Of a stretch of 64,000 nt of DNA, positions 18,334 to 28,464 are shown piece after piece; position 1 is the first letter of the stretch; each line of letters begins with the position of its first letter. The notes beneath the pieces are model-generated. The model made no database searches. It was given only the letters and a program-made list of their open reading frames with translations, and was not told the origin of the DNA. The DNA lies in contig CAJTMX010000024.1 of NCBI GenBank assembly GCA_910577235.1, positions 4,526 to 68,525 on the forward strand, given 5' to 3'. Source of the stretch: an uncultured Acetatifactor sp. (GTDB lineage Bacteria > Bacillota > Clostridia > Lachnospirales > Lachnospiraceae). The translations under genes were made by a program, and so were the position numbers.

Positions 18334-21300
18334 CTACCGGTACAGCACATAATCCTGTACCTCATGCACAAATCCGCTTCCGCTCAAAGCCTCCGCCGCC
18401 CGGGCCGGGTATTCCTTCACCGAGACGCGTTTTCTGCCTGAAAAGATCCTGCCCCGGCGAAATTCTTCCGCAAACAGACTCAATATCTCCTCCAAATTTT
18501 CCTGTGGGGCCATGCTGTCCCCGGCTCTACCGCATTGCGTCTCTTCCTGCGACCGCCCCAGACAGCGCAGCGTCCTGCCCTGCCGCTCGAACACCGCCAC
18601 CGGCAGACCGTCTCTGAAAGCCACCGCCGTCCCCGGAACATTGATAAAGTTTCTCTCCTGCTCATGGACCAGCAATTTTCCCCAGGGCTGCATGGGATCG
18701 GCAGCGCTTAACCAGACGGACTCCCCCACAGGATGCATCAGACGGGCCGTCACGGCCTCAAAATCCTGCTTGCGGATAAACTGCGCCCCGGAAAGCCCCC
18801 TCACGAAATAGCCTCTTCTCACCTGTCCTGTGTATTCCCATACCCGCAGAAGTTTCAATGCCTCCTGCCAGGGCAGCCCCCATGCGGCGGCTGTCTCGCG
18901 GCACAGGATCATATACCGGTCAAAGCATCTCTCCATCTGTTGCTGAACCGTCAGCGGACGCAGGGGCCTGACCAGTTCAAAACGTCCTGCCTGCATCGCC
19001 CGGACTCTGGCGCCCACCCGTTGTCGCGCCGCCGCTTTCTGCATTTTCTCCCGGTTCAGCCACTGCCGCACCGGCACAAAACTGTCCGCGCAGACCAGCC
19101 CTTTTTCCAGCAGAGCAAACAATGTATCATAGGGCGATTCCCCGTCCAGCACGTGACTGAGGGCCTGTGTAAAGCTTGCCCCCCGCCTCTGCAGAGCCTC
19201 CGCCACCCTCTTTTCCCTGTCTGACAACTCCTCCCAGGGTATCAGGGGTTCCCGGTCCCAGTCGATCTCCTCCACCGGGGCAAACATAAGTCTTCCGTTT
19301 TCTTTCACTTGCCAGAAATACTCCCCTCCGGCCAGAAGGGTATCTAAAAGCCCTTCCCTGTAGCCCCGCACTCTCGCGGGCAGGACCAGCTCCTCCCAGA
19401 CCGCCGCCGGCAGCGCAGTACCGGCGAAAGACTTTATGACGTCCCGCAGAGCCTCCTCCGCCGGGGCCCCACGCTGTACGCGGGATAAAAGCAGCGCCGC
19501 GTAGTTCTCCGGCGGGCAGGTGGCGATCTCCTCCCGGCGGTTTTTCAGGGTGCGTACTCTGGCCCGCCTGTACAACCGGGCATGATAATATACGGTCTCC
19601 TCCTGCTGCCCCGCTGCCGTTTCCCGACACTGTTCCTCCAATAACCCGGCATTCCTCTGAAGACCCGGCTCCTGCCGGGCCACTGCCTCCTCCTTGCGGC
19701 GCAGCTCCTCCAGCACCTGCCGGGCCTCCTCATACGCCCAGCCGTAGCGCCGGGCCACCTGACCCGCCGTGGCCCCGCCCCGGTATCGCAGCATCCGGCG
19801 CACAATGTCAGAGGCCGCACCGCTCTCTGACGATGCCAGCGCCTCCTCATACGCCTCCCGCTGCTCAGCGGCGATCCAAAGCCCCGGCTCCAGATACAGG
19901 GCTCGTTCCTCCCCGGCCAGTTGTTCCAGCCATTCCACCGGAATCTCCAATTCTCCTGCCGTCAGATCCCCTTCCGTCATCAACAGAGTGTGGAGCTGTT
20001 TTTCATCCTGGGGGAGGGGCCCTCTCTCCTGGACCTGGGCAAGCTCCCGGCTCCCCGGGGGCAGCAGATCCTTTTCCTGCCTCAGCAGCGTTTCCTGCCG
20101 CAAAGCTTCCTCCACCGCCGCATGGATTCCTCGGGGCGTGGGGGAATAGTCGTACATCATAGCCGCCTCCTGGCCCCACTGCAAAGGCAGAGACATGGGA
20201 GAGGCCGTATCGGTATATATCTCCCGCACCCGGATCTCTCCGGCCTGGAGCTTTTCCAGAAGTTCCCGTACTCCCGCCACATCCCAGAGCTGGTTCATAC
20301 ACTCCCTCCGGGTTTCCCGCATCAGCGGATGTTCTTTCTCTCCCACCACCTGATCCAGCATCTCCGCGCTCCGCAGTCTCTGCATCCACAGCGGCTGTCT
20401 GCCCTTGCCCTTCACGCCCATCATCAGCGCCCTGCCGCAATTGTACCGGAACGCCATGTTAAAAAGAGGAGTTTCGGGAAGCACGGCTGCCAGGACCGCC
20501 TCTGAAGTCTCGGCATCAATCCGCAGCAACAGTCCCTCCGGCATCGCCTGATTTCCATAAGAATACAGCAAAAATCCGTCCTCCTCATCCACGCTGCCCA
20601 CATTTTCTCCCATCTCCTGCCGGGCTCTTTGGGCCGCCAACAGAGCCAGCGGACTGTTGACCTGCCGTCCGAAGACGGAGTGTACCATCAATTGACTGTT
20701 GCCCGACTGATCTTTAAAATGCTCCAGCAGTATGGTCCTGTCGTCCGGCAGCCCTCCTGTGGCGGCAATCTGCCGTTGCAGATATGCTCCTGCCAGCTTT
20801 GCCGCCGATTCGTCCAGCCCCAGCCCGCTCAGGGCCGCCTCAAGCTTTCCTTCCCGCTCCGCCTCCTGAAGTTCTCTGAGTATCCTGCCGAACGCGGCTC
20901 CGGTCTCCTTGTTCCTGCCCTTCAGCTCCCCATGCCAGAAGGGCAGTCTGGCCCCCTCCACCGGAGCCTGCACCACTGTCACCGTGTCTCTGCTGATGTC
21001 CGTGACCCTCCAGCCAAAAGCTCCCAAAAGGAAACGGTCCCCTTTCTGGGTCTCATAGACAAACTCCTCGTCCGCCTCCCCCACCTTGACGCCGTCCTGG
21101 GTGCGCACCGTGTACAGCCCCTTGTCGGGGATGGTGCCCCCGGCAGATACCGCCAGCATCCTGCTGTAGCCGTCTCCCTCCACTCTCCCGTGAATCCTGT
21201 CATACAGAATCCGGGGACGCACCGGAATATCCCGTTTGTGTTCATAATCACCGGCCAGCATCTCCAGAACAGATTTCACATCCTCTCTGGTGACATGCCG

Positions 21301-22584
21301 AAAGGGCCAGGCTCTGGGCAGAAGTGCCATGACCTCCTCCACCTCATATCCCTTAAACGCCGCCATTGACACCAAATGCTGGGCCAGTATATCCAGGCAG
21401 CCCTCCGGGGGATTGAGCCTCTCCACCTTTGTCTCCCGGGCCAGCTGGGCCGTCATACCGCAGAGTACGCACTCCGCCGCAGTTCTGGGAAACAGGTACA
21501 TAACGCTGGTGCGGGATGGATTGTGTCCCGCCCGTCCAAGCCTCTGTAAAGTCCCGGATATTGTGCGTGGGCAGCCCACTTGCAGCACTTGATCGATCTC
21601 TCCCACGTCGATGCCCAGCTCCATAGAGGAAGTGGCGCACAGCAGACGCAGTCTCCCCGCCCGCAGATCTTCCTCCACCTCCTGCCGCTGCTCTTTGGCC
21701 AGGCTCCCGTGATGCACCCGTGCAAAATTCTCTCCGCCCAGCAGGTTCACATAATAAGCAAGTTTTTCCGCATAGCGCCGCCCCTCCACAAAGGCGATGA
21801 CGCTGCGGCTGCCCTGGCAGTACTGATATACCAGAGCGGACAGCTCCTGCCACACCGGGTCTTTACGTTTTTTGCGGGCATCCGCATAGGGTCCCAGAAT
21901 TTGCAGTTCCACGCTTTTTTCCATCGTTGGTGCGGCCACCGTAACCGGTTCAGGGGCCAGATACCGGGCCGCCCGGTCCAGAGGGGCGATGGTGGCTGAC
22001 AGGCCGATGCGCTGCAAGGGCTTTCCGCACAGAGCATCCAGCCTGGCCAGGGACAGCATCAGATGCGCTCCCCTCTTGGTGTCGATCAACGCATGTAATT
22101 CGTCTATGATAACAGCCCCGGCGGTGCAGAGCACATTCTGGCCCGTCTTGCTGGTCAGCATCAGATAGAAGGACTCCGGGGTGATGATCAGGATATGGGG
22201 CGGCTTTCTCACCATCTGCTGCCGCTCCCGCTGGGTGGTATCCCCGGTGCGGATGGCCACATGGATCAACTCCTGGCCCCCGATACCCTCCAAGGGCTTT
22301 CTCAGATTCTCGCGGATATCCGCCGCCAGGGATTTCAGGGGAGATACATAGATCAGCTGCAATTCCTGAGGCAGGTTCCCCTTCAGAGCGCGGGTCATAA
22401 ACCTGTCCAAAAAGACCAGAAAGGCGGAGAGCGTCTTTCCCGTACCGGTGGGGGCGGATACCAGCACATGTCCCCCCGCGGCGATAGCCGGCCATGCGAC
22501 CTCCTGCGCACGGGTGGGGTCCCCAAGCTTTTCCCGAAACCATTCCGCCGTCCGGCCGCTGAATATCTGTAAACAATCTTCCAT
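18334..22584 (-). CDS. lhr: Lhr-type ATP-dependent DNA/RNA helicase
   Basis: A 1416-residue superfamily 2 helicase. Walker A is SAPTGTGKTLSAFL, the DEAD-like box is IIDELHAL, motif III is GLSATIAPLD, and motif VI is LQRLGRAGHN, followed by the large Lhr-core and C-terminal regions. The length is near that of long Lhr proteins. ATG 22584 is chosen because GGAGGG lies seven bases upstream. In other bacteria Lhr is a 3'-5' helicase linked to DNA repair. It stands alone, and its codon use is markedly G/C-rich compared with the accessory regions. Confidence 0.88.
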   Translation of the reverse strand: MEDCLQIFSGRTAEWFREKLGDPTRAQEVAWPAIAAGGHVLVSAPTGTGKTLSAFLVFLDRFMTRALKGNLPQELQLIYVSPLKSLAADIRENLRKPLEGIGGQELIHVAIRTGDTTQRERQQMVRKPPHILIITPESFYLMLTSKTGQNVLCTAGAVIIDELHALIDTKRGAHLMLSLARLDALCGKPLQRIGLSATIAPLDRAARYLAPEPVTVAAPTMEKSVELQILGPYADARKKRKDPVWQELSALVYQYCQGSRSVIAFVEGRRYAEKLAYYVNLLGGENFARVHHGSLAKEQRQEVEEDLRAGRLRLLCATSSMELGIDVGEIDQVLQVGCPRTISGTLQRLGRAGHNPSRTSVMYLFPRTAAECVLCGMTAQLARETKVERLNPPEGCLDILAQHLVSMAAFKGYEVEEVMALLPRAWPFRHVTREDVKSVLEMLAGDYEHKRDIPVRPRILYDRIHGRVEGDGYSRMLAVSAGGTIPDKGLYTVRTQDGVKVGEADEEFVYETQKGDRFLLGAFGWRVTDISRDTVTVVQAPVEGARLPFWHGELKGRNKETGAAFGRILRELQEAEREGKLEAALSGLGLDESAAKLAGAYLQRQIAATGGLPDDRTILLEHFKDQSGNSQLMVHSVFGRQVNSPLALLAAQRARQEMGENVGSVDEEDGFLLYSYGNQAMPEGLLLRIDAETSEAVLAAVLPETPLFNMAFRYNCGRALMMGVKGKGRQPLWMQRLRSAEMLDQVVGEKEHPLMRETRRECMNQLWDVAGVRELLEKLQAGEIRVREIYTDTASPMSLPLQWGQEAAMMYDYSPTPRGIHAAVEEALRQETLLRQEKDLLPPGSRELAQVQERGPLPQDEKQLHTLLMTEGDLTAGELEIPVEWLEQLAGEERALYLEPGLWIAAEQREAYEEALASSESGAASDIVRRMLRYRGGATAGQVARRYGWAYEEARQVLEELRRKEEAVARQEPGLQRNAGLLEEQCRETAAGQQEETVYYHARLYRRARVRTLKNRREEIATCPPENYAALLLSRVQRGAPAEEALRDVIKSFAGTALPAAVWEELVLPARVRGYREGLLDTLLAGGEYFWQVKENGRLMFAPVEEIDWDREPLIPWEELSDREKRVAEALQRRGASFTQALSHVLDGESPYDTLFALLEKGLVCADSFVPVRQWLNREKMQKAAARQRVGARVRAMQAGRFELVRPLRPLTVQQQMERCFDRYMILCRETAAAWGLPWQEALKLLRVWEYTGQVRRGYFVRGLSGAQFIRKQDFEAVTARLMHPVGESVWLSAADPMQPWGKLLVHEQERNFINVPGTAVAFRDGLPVAVFERQGRTLRCLGRSQEETQCGRAGDSMAPQENLEEILSLFAEEFRRGRIFSGRKRVSVKEYPARAAEALSGSGFVHEVQDYVLYR

Positions 22585-22704
22585 AAACGTTCCCTCCCGA
22601 TTCGCCCTGAGGACATATTTGACGCCACTCATTATATCATGTCCGCAATCCGGTTGTATACTTAATTTTCCGCTGGTTTACCCCATAGCAGCACAAAAAA
22701 ACAG

Positions 22705-22733
22705 TAGACTTTTTATATAGTAATTGCTATAAT
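22705..22733 (+). promoter_or_regulatory. Candidate promoter for the FapA/HD-GYP pair
   Basis: TAGACT (22705-22710), a 17-base spacer and TATAAT (22728-22733). The -35 matches TTGACA at four positions. A leader of about 200 bases follows. I recognised no riboswitch in it, and nothing else in 22585-22938. Confidence 0.5.
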
Positions 22734-22938
22734 AAATTTTGATATATACTGTTTTGCGAAAGTACAAATCTATCTTAAATCCAATATTATTTCAACGCCC
22801 CGATGTGACATTTCATTTACATGAGGATGGTTTACGTATAGCGCTTTCGTATTAATAAACAATGCCGGACCTTATAAGTATCCACTTATGTATTTCGACA
22901 CTTCATTTACTGAATCCAAGGAGAACGTGATAATAGAT

Positions 22939-25014
22939 ATGACCAGTTACAATTCAAAAAAGAAACCGCAGCAGTTCAATTTAAATATGATTGAAAATGC
23001 AGAATATCAAAAAGCGCAGAATCAGGAGATCCTGCTGGGAACCGAACAGGGACTGGATGTCTCCTTATACTCCAACCCCGAATTTAACTGGCTGCAGATG
23101 GAGCAGATCCGCACGGGACTGAAAGACAACATTAACGTCTCCCTCTATGCAAATCCCGCATACAGCTATGACACTATGAGGCAGATCCGGCTGGCTCTTT
23201 ACTCCGCCATAGACCTGATCCCCTATCTCAACAGAGGTTTTACGGACGATTCTCTGCTGGAAATACGGCTTGCCCTTCTGGATAAGCTGCCCATCGACAC
23301 ATGGCTTCGGGATGATATGTGCGCACCCCAGATCCGGGAAATCCGTATAGGTCTTTGCGAACAGATGGATGTCTCAGAATATTCCGATCCCAATTACAAC
23401 TGGATGCAGATGCAGGAGATCCGGCTGGGGCTGGAGAAAAAACTGAATGTTTCCCTCTACGCTAACCGCCTGCTCAGCCACGCTCAGATGAAAGAGATCC
23501 GGCTGGGGCTGGAGGCGGGTCTTGACGTTTCCTCTTACTGTGGATTGATCTATTCCGCCACGGACATGAAGAAAAAACGTCTGGACCTGATCAACGGAAA
23601 GACCACCAAGACTACTCTCGTAAGCGGTAAGGAATCTCTGCTCAATTCCCTGCGTAAGAACGAATTTGTGATCTCCATTGAGGATAACGGAAACAAGGCA
23701 TACGCCTACATCCCCTGGATTCCCGGCAATAGCGTTTCAAAGGAAGACATCTACAACGATCTGCGCCGACGTGAGATCGTCTTTGGCATCAAAGACGATG
23801 CCATCACCGATATGATCGTCAAGAGAAAAATGAACGAAAAGGTTCTGATCGCCGAAGGCGTCCCCGCACAGAAAGGCGCGGACGGCTGGTTTGAATTCTT
23901 TGTCAGACTGGATCTGCCCCGCATCCCGGCTCCTCTTCCGGACGGCGGCGTTGATTATGTCAATATAGAGGCCTTTGAAATGGTGGATGAAGGCGAAAAA
24001 ATCGCCGTCTACCATCCCGCCGGAAAGGGCACCAACGGTAAAAATATCTACGGTGAAACCATACATGCCGATAACGGTATCGAGAAAAAACCGCTGCGGG
24101 GCGTAGGATTCCATATCGCTCCGGACGGCGTGACATATGTCTCCAAGATAAGCGGCAAGTTTGAATATCTAAACGGCCGGATCATTATCACAAACATGCT
24201 GGTGGTCCGTGAAGACGTAACCTCCGTCACGGGCAAGCTTGAGGTGGACGGTTCCGTATATGTGATTGGCAGCATCTATTCCGGTGGCTATATCAAGGCC
24301 AGTGGCGATATTATCATCGAGCACAATGTGGAGACGGCAAGGCTGATCGCAGGCGGAAATATAATGATCAAAAAGGGGAGCTGTTCCAGGCACGACTGTT
24401 TCATCGAGGCCGGCGGGGAAGTCTCCGGCAGTTTCTTTGAAGCCGCCAACATCAACGCCAGAGGCAATGTGAAAGCCAATTATATCATGAACAGCAATAT
24501 CAATACCATGGGCAGGGTGATCGTGTCCGGCAGCAAGGGAGTCCTTCTGGGCGGCAGGATCAGTGCCGTTAAGGGTGTAGATACCTATAATCTGGGCAAT
24601 ACTTCCCACATCAAGACATATCTGGAAGTTGGCCGGACTGAACTGTATGACAAGGAACAGGCCGCCTACGCGGAAAAAAGGGAGCAGCTGTTAAATGAGC
24701 TGTCCGAACTGGAGGCGGGATGGAACCGGATACTTCAGCTGGTAGCCGCCGAAAAAGAGGTTTCCGAGGATATGATCCGCAAAGTACATGCTACGATCGT
24801 AGCCAAAGGCCATGAGCTGGCCGAGTTGGACGCCGAAGTGTCCAAGCTTGCCAACATAACGGACCAGAATATGACCGCCCCGGTCTGTGTCAGGGGAAAG
24901 GCTCATGGAGGCAGCGTCATCGTGATAAACGGTATCAGTTATATGCTGTCTACGGAAGTGAGCAGAATCATTTTCAAGCTCCGCAACAAGCGTGTGATAG
25001 TCGTTACCCTATAA
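22939..25014 (+). CDS. FapA/DUF342 family protein with N-terminal repeat domain
   Basis: About 691 residues. The first 220 hold repeats of 22-24 residues with the pattern (M/I)xxIRxGLxxxxxVSxYxxPxxxxxQM, for example QMEQIRTGLKDNINVSLYAN and QMKEIRLGLEAGLDVSSY. The rest is a DUF342/FapA-type domain: GKGTNGKNIYGE, then a glycine-rich beta-helix (VDGSVYVIGSIYSGGYIKAS, ARLIAGGNIMIKKGS), and a coiled-coil segment near residues 575-630. FapA-like proteins act at the cell surface or in flagellar or polar assembly. The start is uncertain: AAGGAG lies 15 bases before ATG 22939 and no closer codon fits well. Confidence 0.75.
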   Translation: MTSYNSKKKPQQFNLNMIENAEYQKAQNQEILLGTEQGLDVSLYSNPEFNWLQMEQIRTGLKDNINVSLYANPAYSYDTMRQIRLALYSAIDLIPYLNRGFTDDSLLEIRLALLDKLPIDTWLRDDMCAPQIREIRIGLCEQMDVSEYSDPNYNWMQMQEIRLGLEKKLNVSLYANRLLSHAQMKEIRLGLEAGLDVSSYCGLIYSATDMKKKRLDLINGKTTKTTLVSGKESLLNSLRKNEFVISIEDNGNKAYAYIPWIPGNSVSKEDIYNDLRRREIVFGIKDDAITDMIVKRKMNEKVLIAEGVPAQKGADGWFEFFVRLDLPRIPAPLPDGGVDYVNIEAFEMVDEGEKIAVYHPAGKGTNGKNIYGETIHADNGIEKKPLRGVGFHIAPDGVTYVSKISGKFEYLNGRIIITNMLVVREDVTSVTGKLEVDGSVYVIGSIYSGGYIKASGDIIIEHNVETARLIAGGNIMIKKGSCSRHDCFIEAGGEVSGSFFEAANINARGNVKANYIMNSNINTMGRVIVSGSKGVLLGGRISAVKGVDTYNLGNTSHIKTYLEVGRTELYDKEQAAYAEKREQLLNELSELEAGWNRILQLVAAEKEVSEDMIRKVHATIVAKGHELAELDAEVSKLANITDQNMTAPVCVRGKAHGGSVIVINGISYMLSTEVSRIIFKLRNKRVIVVTL

Positions 25015-25046
25015 TATGTAATATCTGTTAGAGCATGGAGGAAAAA

Positions 25047-26147
25047 ATGAAACGTGATACTGTATTGATTTTTGAGGACAACGCCATTGAGCGTGATATT
25101 CTGGCTGAGATATTCCGGCCGGACTATAAGATATTGGTAGCGGCTAACGGCAGGGAGGGAATCCAGCTCTTGAACAACTATTTTTCCTCTATCGCCGTAG
25201 TGCTGCTGGATTACCTGATGCCTGTAATGGACGGTTTACAGGTTCTGGAGCGTTTACAGGAAAAGAAGGTTACCAACAAGATTCCTTTTATCATGGTGAC
25301 CGGCCAGGATTCTCCCGAGTTTGAGAGAAGAGGTTATGAGTACGGTATCGTGAGCTACATCCAAAAGCCTTACCAGCCCGAAGTCATCAAACAGGTGGTC
25401 AGCAATGCCATAGGCTGGTTCCAATACAAGATGCAGCTGGAACTGGTGGTCAGAAAACAGAATGATAATATAAAGAAGCAGAATGACCTGCTGCGGCAGC
25501 AGGCCAAGGACCTTGGACAACTCACCGAAACTCTGGTCAACTCCCTGAGCAATATCATGGAATTCCGGAATCTGGAATCCAAGCAGCATATTAAGCGGGT
25601 TCGGGAGTATACCCTGTGTCTGGGAAGAAGTATCATGAAACTTTATCCGGAGTATGATCTCACACCGGAGAAACTGGTGCTGATCGGATGGGCCTCCTCA
25701 CTTCACGATATCGGGAAGATAGCCATTCCCGACAGCATCATCATGAAGTCCAACAAGCTGACCCCGGACGAGTTTGAACTTATTAAATCCCACACCACCA
25801 AGGGCGAGGAACTTATATCTCAGGCCATCCAGCTGAGCGACAAGTCCGTACATGATTATGCCTGCGACATTGCCAGACACCACCATGAGAAATATGACGG
25901 AAACGGATATCCCGATGGGCTGAAAGGGGATGAGATCAGTATCGCGTCCCAGATCGTGTCTCTGGTGGACGTATATGACGCTCTTACCTCAAAGCGGGTC
26001 TACAAGGCCGCCTACGAACCGGACAGGGCCTACCAGATGATCATCAACGGGAACAGCGGAACTTTCTCACCCAAACTGCTCAAGGCTTTTGCCGAAGTAA
26101 AAGCGGAATTTGAAAACCTGCTTGTGACCTATCAGGACGAGGACTGA
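25047..26147 (+). CDS. Response regulator with HD-GYP phosphodiesterase domain
   Basis: A 366-residue two-domain protein. The receiver domain (about 1-125) has FEDN, the phospho-acceptor in VVLLDYLMPVMDG and the conserved lysine in IQKPYQ. A coiled-coil linker leads to an HD-GYP domain with LHDIGKIAIPD, HHHEKYDGNGYPDGLKG and LVDVYDALTSKRVYK. All metal and GYP residues are present, so c-di-GMP hydrolysis is likely. GGAGG five bases before ATG 25047 favours it over ATG 25035. It follows the FapA gene closely and shares its operon. No sensor kinase is adjacent. Confidence 0.87.
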   Translation: MKRDTVLIFEDNAIERDILAEIFRPDYKILVAANGREGIQLLNNYFSSIAVVLLDYLMPVMDGLQVLERLQEKKVTNKIPFIMVTGQDSPEFERRGYEYGIVSYIQKPYQPEVIKQVVSNAIGWFQYKMQLELVVRKQNDNIKKQNDLLRQQAKDLGQLTETLVNSLSNIMEFRNLESKQHIKRVREYTLCLGRSIMKLYPEYDLTPEKLVLIGWASSLHDIGKIAIPDSIIMKSNKLTPDEFELIKSHTTKGEELISQAIQLSDKSVHDYACDIARHHHEKYDGNGYPDGLKGDEISIASQIVSLVDVYDALTSKRVYKAAYEPDRAYQMIINGNSGTFSPKLLKAFAEVKAEFENLLVTYQDED

Positions 26148-26154
26148 AAAATAT

Positions 26155-26187
26155 ACGGGCCGTGCAACCGCATGGCCTGTCTTTTAT
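26155..26187 (+). terminator. Rho-independent terminator
   Basis: ACGGGCC pairs with GGCCTGT (one G-U pair) across a 12-base loop and is followed by CTTTTATTTC. It ends the FapA/HD-GYP operon. Confidence 0.75.
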
Positions 26188-26196
26188 TTCTTCTTA

Positions 26197-26225
26197 TTGT
26201 ACAAAGCCATAAAATCCGCTATAAT
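26197..26225 (+). promoter_or_regulatory. Promoter of the sugar-type ABC importer operon
   Basis: TTGTAC (26197-26202), a 17-base spacer and TATAAT (26220-26225), with the start codon 41 bases downstream. Confidence 0.8.
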
Positions 26226-26266
26226 GTTCACTGACAAATGAAAACCGACTAGAGGAGCATGAAACC

Positions 26267-27370
26267 ATGAAAATAGTGTTGCAGAATCTGACTAAAAAAT
26301 TTCCCAGCCGGAACAAAAAATCTCCCGGCGATGTCATCGCGGTCAATGATTTTACTTTTGAGATTCCGGACGGTCAGCTGATTGGCCTGCTGGGGCCATC
26401 CGGCTGTGGCAAAAGTACAGCCCTGAACCTGATCTGTGGCCTGCAAAAACCAACGGAAGGCAAGATCTTTTTTGGGGAGGAGGATGTGACCCCCCTCCCT
26501 CCGGAACACAGAGGAGTAGGTATGGTATTTCAAAACTATGCCCTCTATCCCCATCTGACCGTGCTGAAAAATATTACTTTCCCGCTGGAAAATCTGCGGG
26601 GAGCGAACAGGCTCTCAAAGGAGGAGATGGAAAGAAAGGCTTTAGAGGCGGCAAAGCTGGTGCAGTTGGAAGGATTGATGGACCGAAAGCCCAGTGAACT
26701 CTCCGGCGGACAACAGCAGCGTGTGGCCATCGCCCGGGCGCTGGTGAAGACCCCCCGCGTACTGCTGCTGGACGAACCCCTGTCCAATCTGGATGCCCGG
26801 CTGCGTCTGCAGACCCGGGAGGAGATCCGACGCATCCAGCGTCAGACCAAAGTCACCACGATCTTTGTGACCCACGACCAGGAGGAGGCCATGAGCATAT
26901 CGGACATGATCGTGGTCATGAAAGACGGTATCGTGCAGCAGATCGGCAAACCCCAGCAGGTCTACGACGATCCGGTTAACCTGTTTGTAGCCAAATTTCT
27001 GGGCACCCCTCCCATCAATATCTTCCAGGGCAGTGTATCCGGCGGAAAACTCTGCATCGGTGAGGAATCCGTTCTCGCCCTGCAAGGAGTGCCGGAGGGG
27101 ACGGTTACGGTGGGCATCCGCCCCGAGGGCTTTATCCTACAGCAAGACGGCCCTCTGACCTGCGATCTGACCCGTGTAGAAGTCATGGGCCGGGATATCA
27201 GCGTGGTATCCGCCCACCCCTGTGCGGAGAATCCCTCCATTCGTTCCATCATAAATGCGGAAAACATCGTGGACACGGAGGCAAAAACAGTGCGTTTTGC
27301 ACTTAACCCCCGCAAGGTCTATCTGTTCCACCCGCAAACAGGAGAACGTTTGCCCTTCACCCCAGGCTGA
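26267..27370 (+). CDS. Carbohydrate ABC importer ATPase (MalK/UgpC type)
   Basis: A 367-residue ATPase. Walker A is GPSGCGKSTALNLI, the Q-loop is VFQNYALYPH, the signature is LSGGQQQRVAIARAL, Walker B is LLLDEPLSNLDARL, and the switch histidine is in FVTHDQEEA. The C-terminal 120 residues form an OB-type regulatory (TOBE) domain (VGIRPEGFIL). This length and architecture are typical of importers of sugars, glycerol-3-phosphate or polyols. It is first in an operon with two permeases and a binding protein. Confidence 0.9.
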   Translation: MKIVLQNLTKKFPSRNKKSPGDVIAVNDFTFEIPDGQLIGLLGPSGCGKSTALNLICGLQKPTEGKIFFGEEDVTPLPPEHRGVGMVFQNYALYPHLTVLKNITFPLENLRGANRLSKEEMERKALEAAKLVQLEGLMDRKPSELSGGQQQRVAIARALVKTPRVLLLDEPLSNLDARLRLQTREEIRRIQRQTKVTTIFVTHDQEEAMSISDMIVVMKDGIVQQIGKPQQVYDDPVNLFVAKFLGTPPINIFQGSVSGGKLCIGEESVLALQGVPEGTVTVGIRPEGFILQQDGPLTCDLTRVEVMGRDISVVSAHPCAENPSIRSIINAENIVDTEAKTVRFALNPRKVYLFHPQTGERLPFTPG

Positions 27371-27453
27371 CATCCTGTATCCCTTTGCCACAGGGAACAG
27401 GCAGCCCGCCGTTCCCTGCGGCAACTCTAACATCAAGGAGGAATTACTTTAAG

Positions 27454-28344
27454 ATGGACAATAAAAATATGAAGGGCTGGCTCTATCTGTTGCCCGCTTT
27501 CCTGTTTCTGGGCGTATTCATGATCTACCCTCTGATAGACGTTTTCATATACTCTTTTGAGGAGGGATATAATTCCGCGTCCCAGACCTTTTCCGGCACA
27601 GGACTGTATAACTACTCTTATGTGCTCCGGGACCCCTATTTTCTCCAGGCAGTGAAAAACACCCTGATCCTGGTAGCCATCACCGTCCCCCTGTCCACCG
27701 GGCTGGCCCTGCTGATCTCCGTAGCTCTCAGCTCCATAAAACCGCTGCGGGACCTGTTTCAGACCGTTTATTTCCTGCCCTACGTGACCAACACTCTGGC
27801 AGTGGGTCTGGTGTTTATGATCCTGTTTAATAAGACCGCGTACTCCGACGGCCTGGTCAATATTCTGATACAGAGCTTTGGAGGCGATTCTGTGGACTTT
27901 ATCGGAGGCCCCTACTGGGCCAAGATGTTTGTGCTGTGCTTTTACACCGTATGGGTGGTCATGCCCTTTAAGATCCTGATCCTGACCAGCGCTCTGGCGT
28001 CGGTGAACCAGGTCTACTACAATGCGGCCCGGGTGGACGGTACGCCCAGATGGCGGATCTTCGCCAAGATCACGCTGCCCATGATATCCCCCATGATCTT
28101 TTATCTGGTCATCACCGGATTTATCGGCGCTTTCAAGGCCTACAGCGACGCGGTGGCCCTGTTCGGAACAGACCTAAACGCCGCGGAGATGAACACCATC
28201 GTTGGCTATGTCTACGATATGCTCTACGGGGACAGCGGCGGCTATCCCTCCTATGCGTCGGCGGCGGCCATTATACTGTTTGCCATCGTACTGACCATAA
28301 CCTGTATCAATCTTCTGGTCAGCAAAAAACATGTGCACTATTAA
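27454..28344 (+). CDS. ABC importer permease, MalF type
   Basis: A 296-residue permease with six predicted membrane segments (the first is WLYLLPAFLFLGVFMIYPL). The coupling loop has YYNAARVDGTPRWRIFAKITLP, the EAA motif that contacts the ATPase. ATG 27454 follows AAGGAGG at 12 bases, slightly long spacing. It pairs with the MalG-type permease encoded downstream. Confidence 0.87.
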   Translation: MDNKNMKGWLYLLPAFLFLGVFMIYPLIDVFIYSFEEGYNSASQTFSGTGLYNYSYVLRDPYFLQAVKNTLILVAITVPLSTGLALLISVALSSIKPLRDLFQTVYFLPYVTNTLAVGLVFMILFNKTAYSDGLVNILIQSFGGDSVDFIGGPYWAKMFVLCFYTVWVVMPFKILILTSALASVNQVYYNAARVDGTPRWRIFAKITLPMISPMIFYLVITGFIGAFKAYSDAVALFGTDLNAAEMNTIVGYVYDMLYGDSGGYPSYASAAAIILFAIVLTITCINLLVSKKHVHY

Positions 28345-28464
28345 AAGCAGCGTCTCCCCCACGGCGCACCGGTCCTATACGGATGTAAAAGCAGCCGGAT
28401 ATGAACCGCCGGATTTGTGTGCCACAAGGAAGGATGCAGAAATTCGAATTAGGAGGCTCCTTTT

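Noticed and set aside
22740..22938. Long leader of the FapA gene as a c-di-GMP riboswitch
   Set aside because: I could not find the conserved GEMM core or a convincing stem set.
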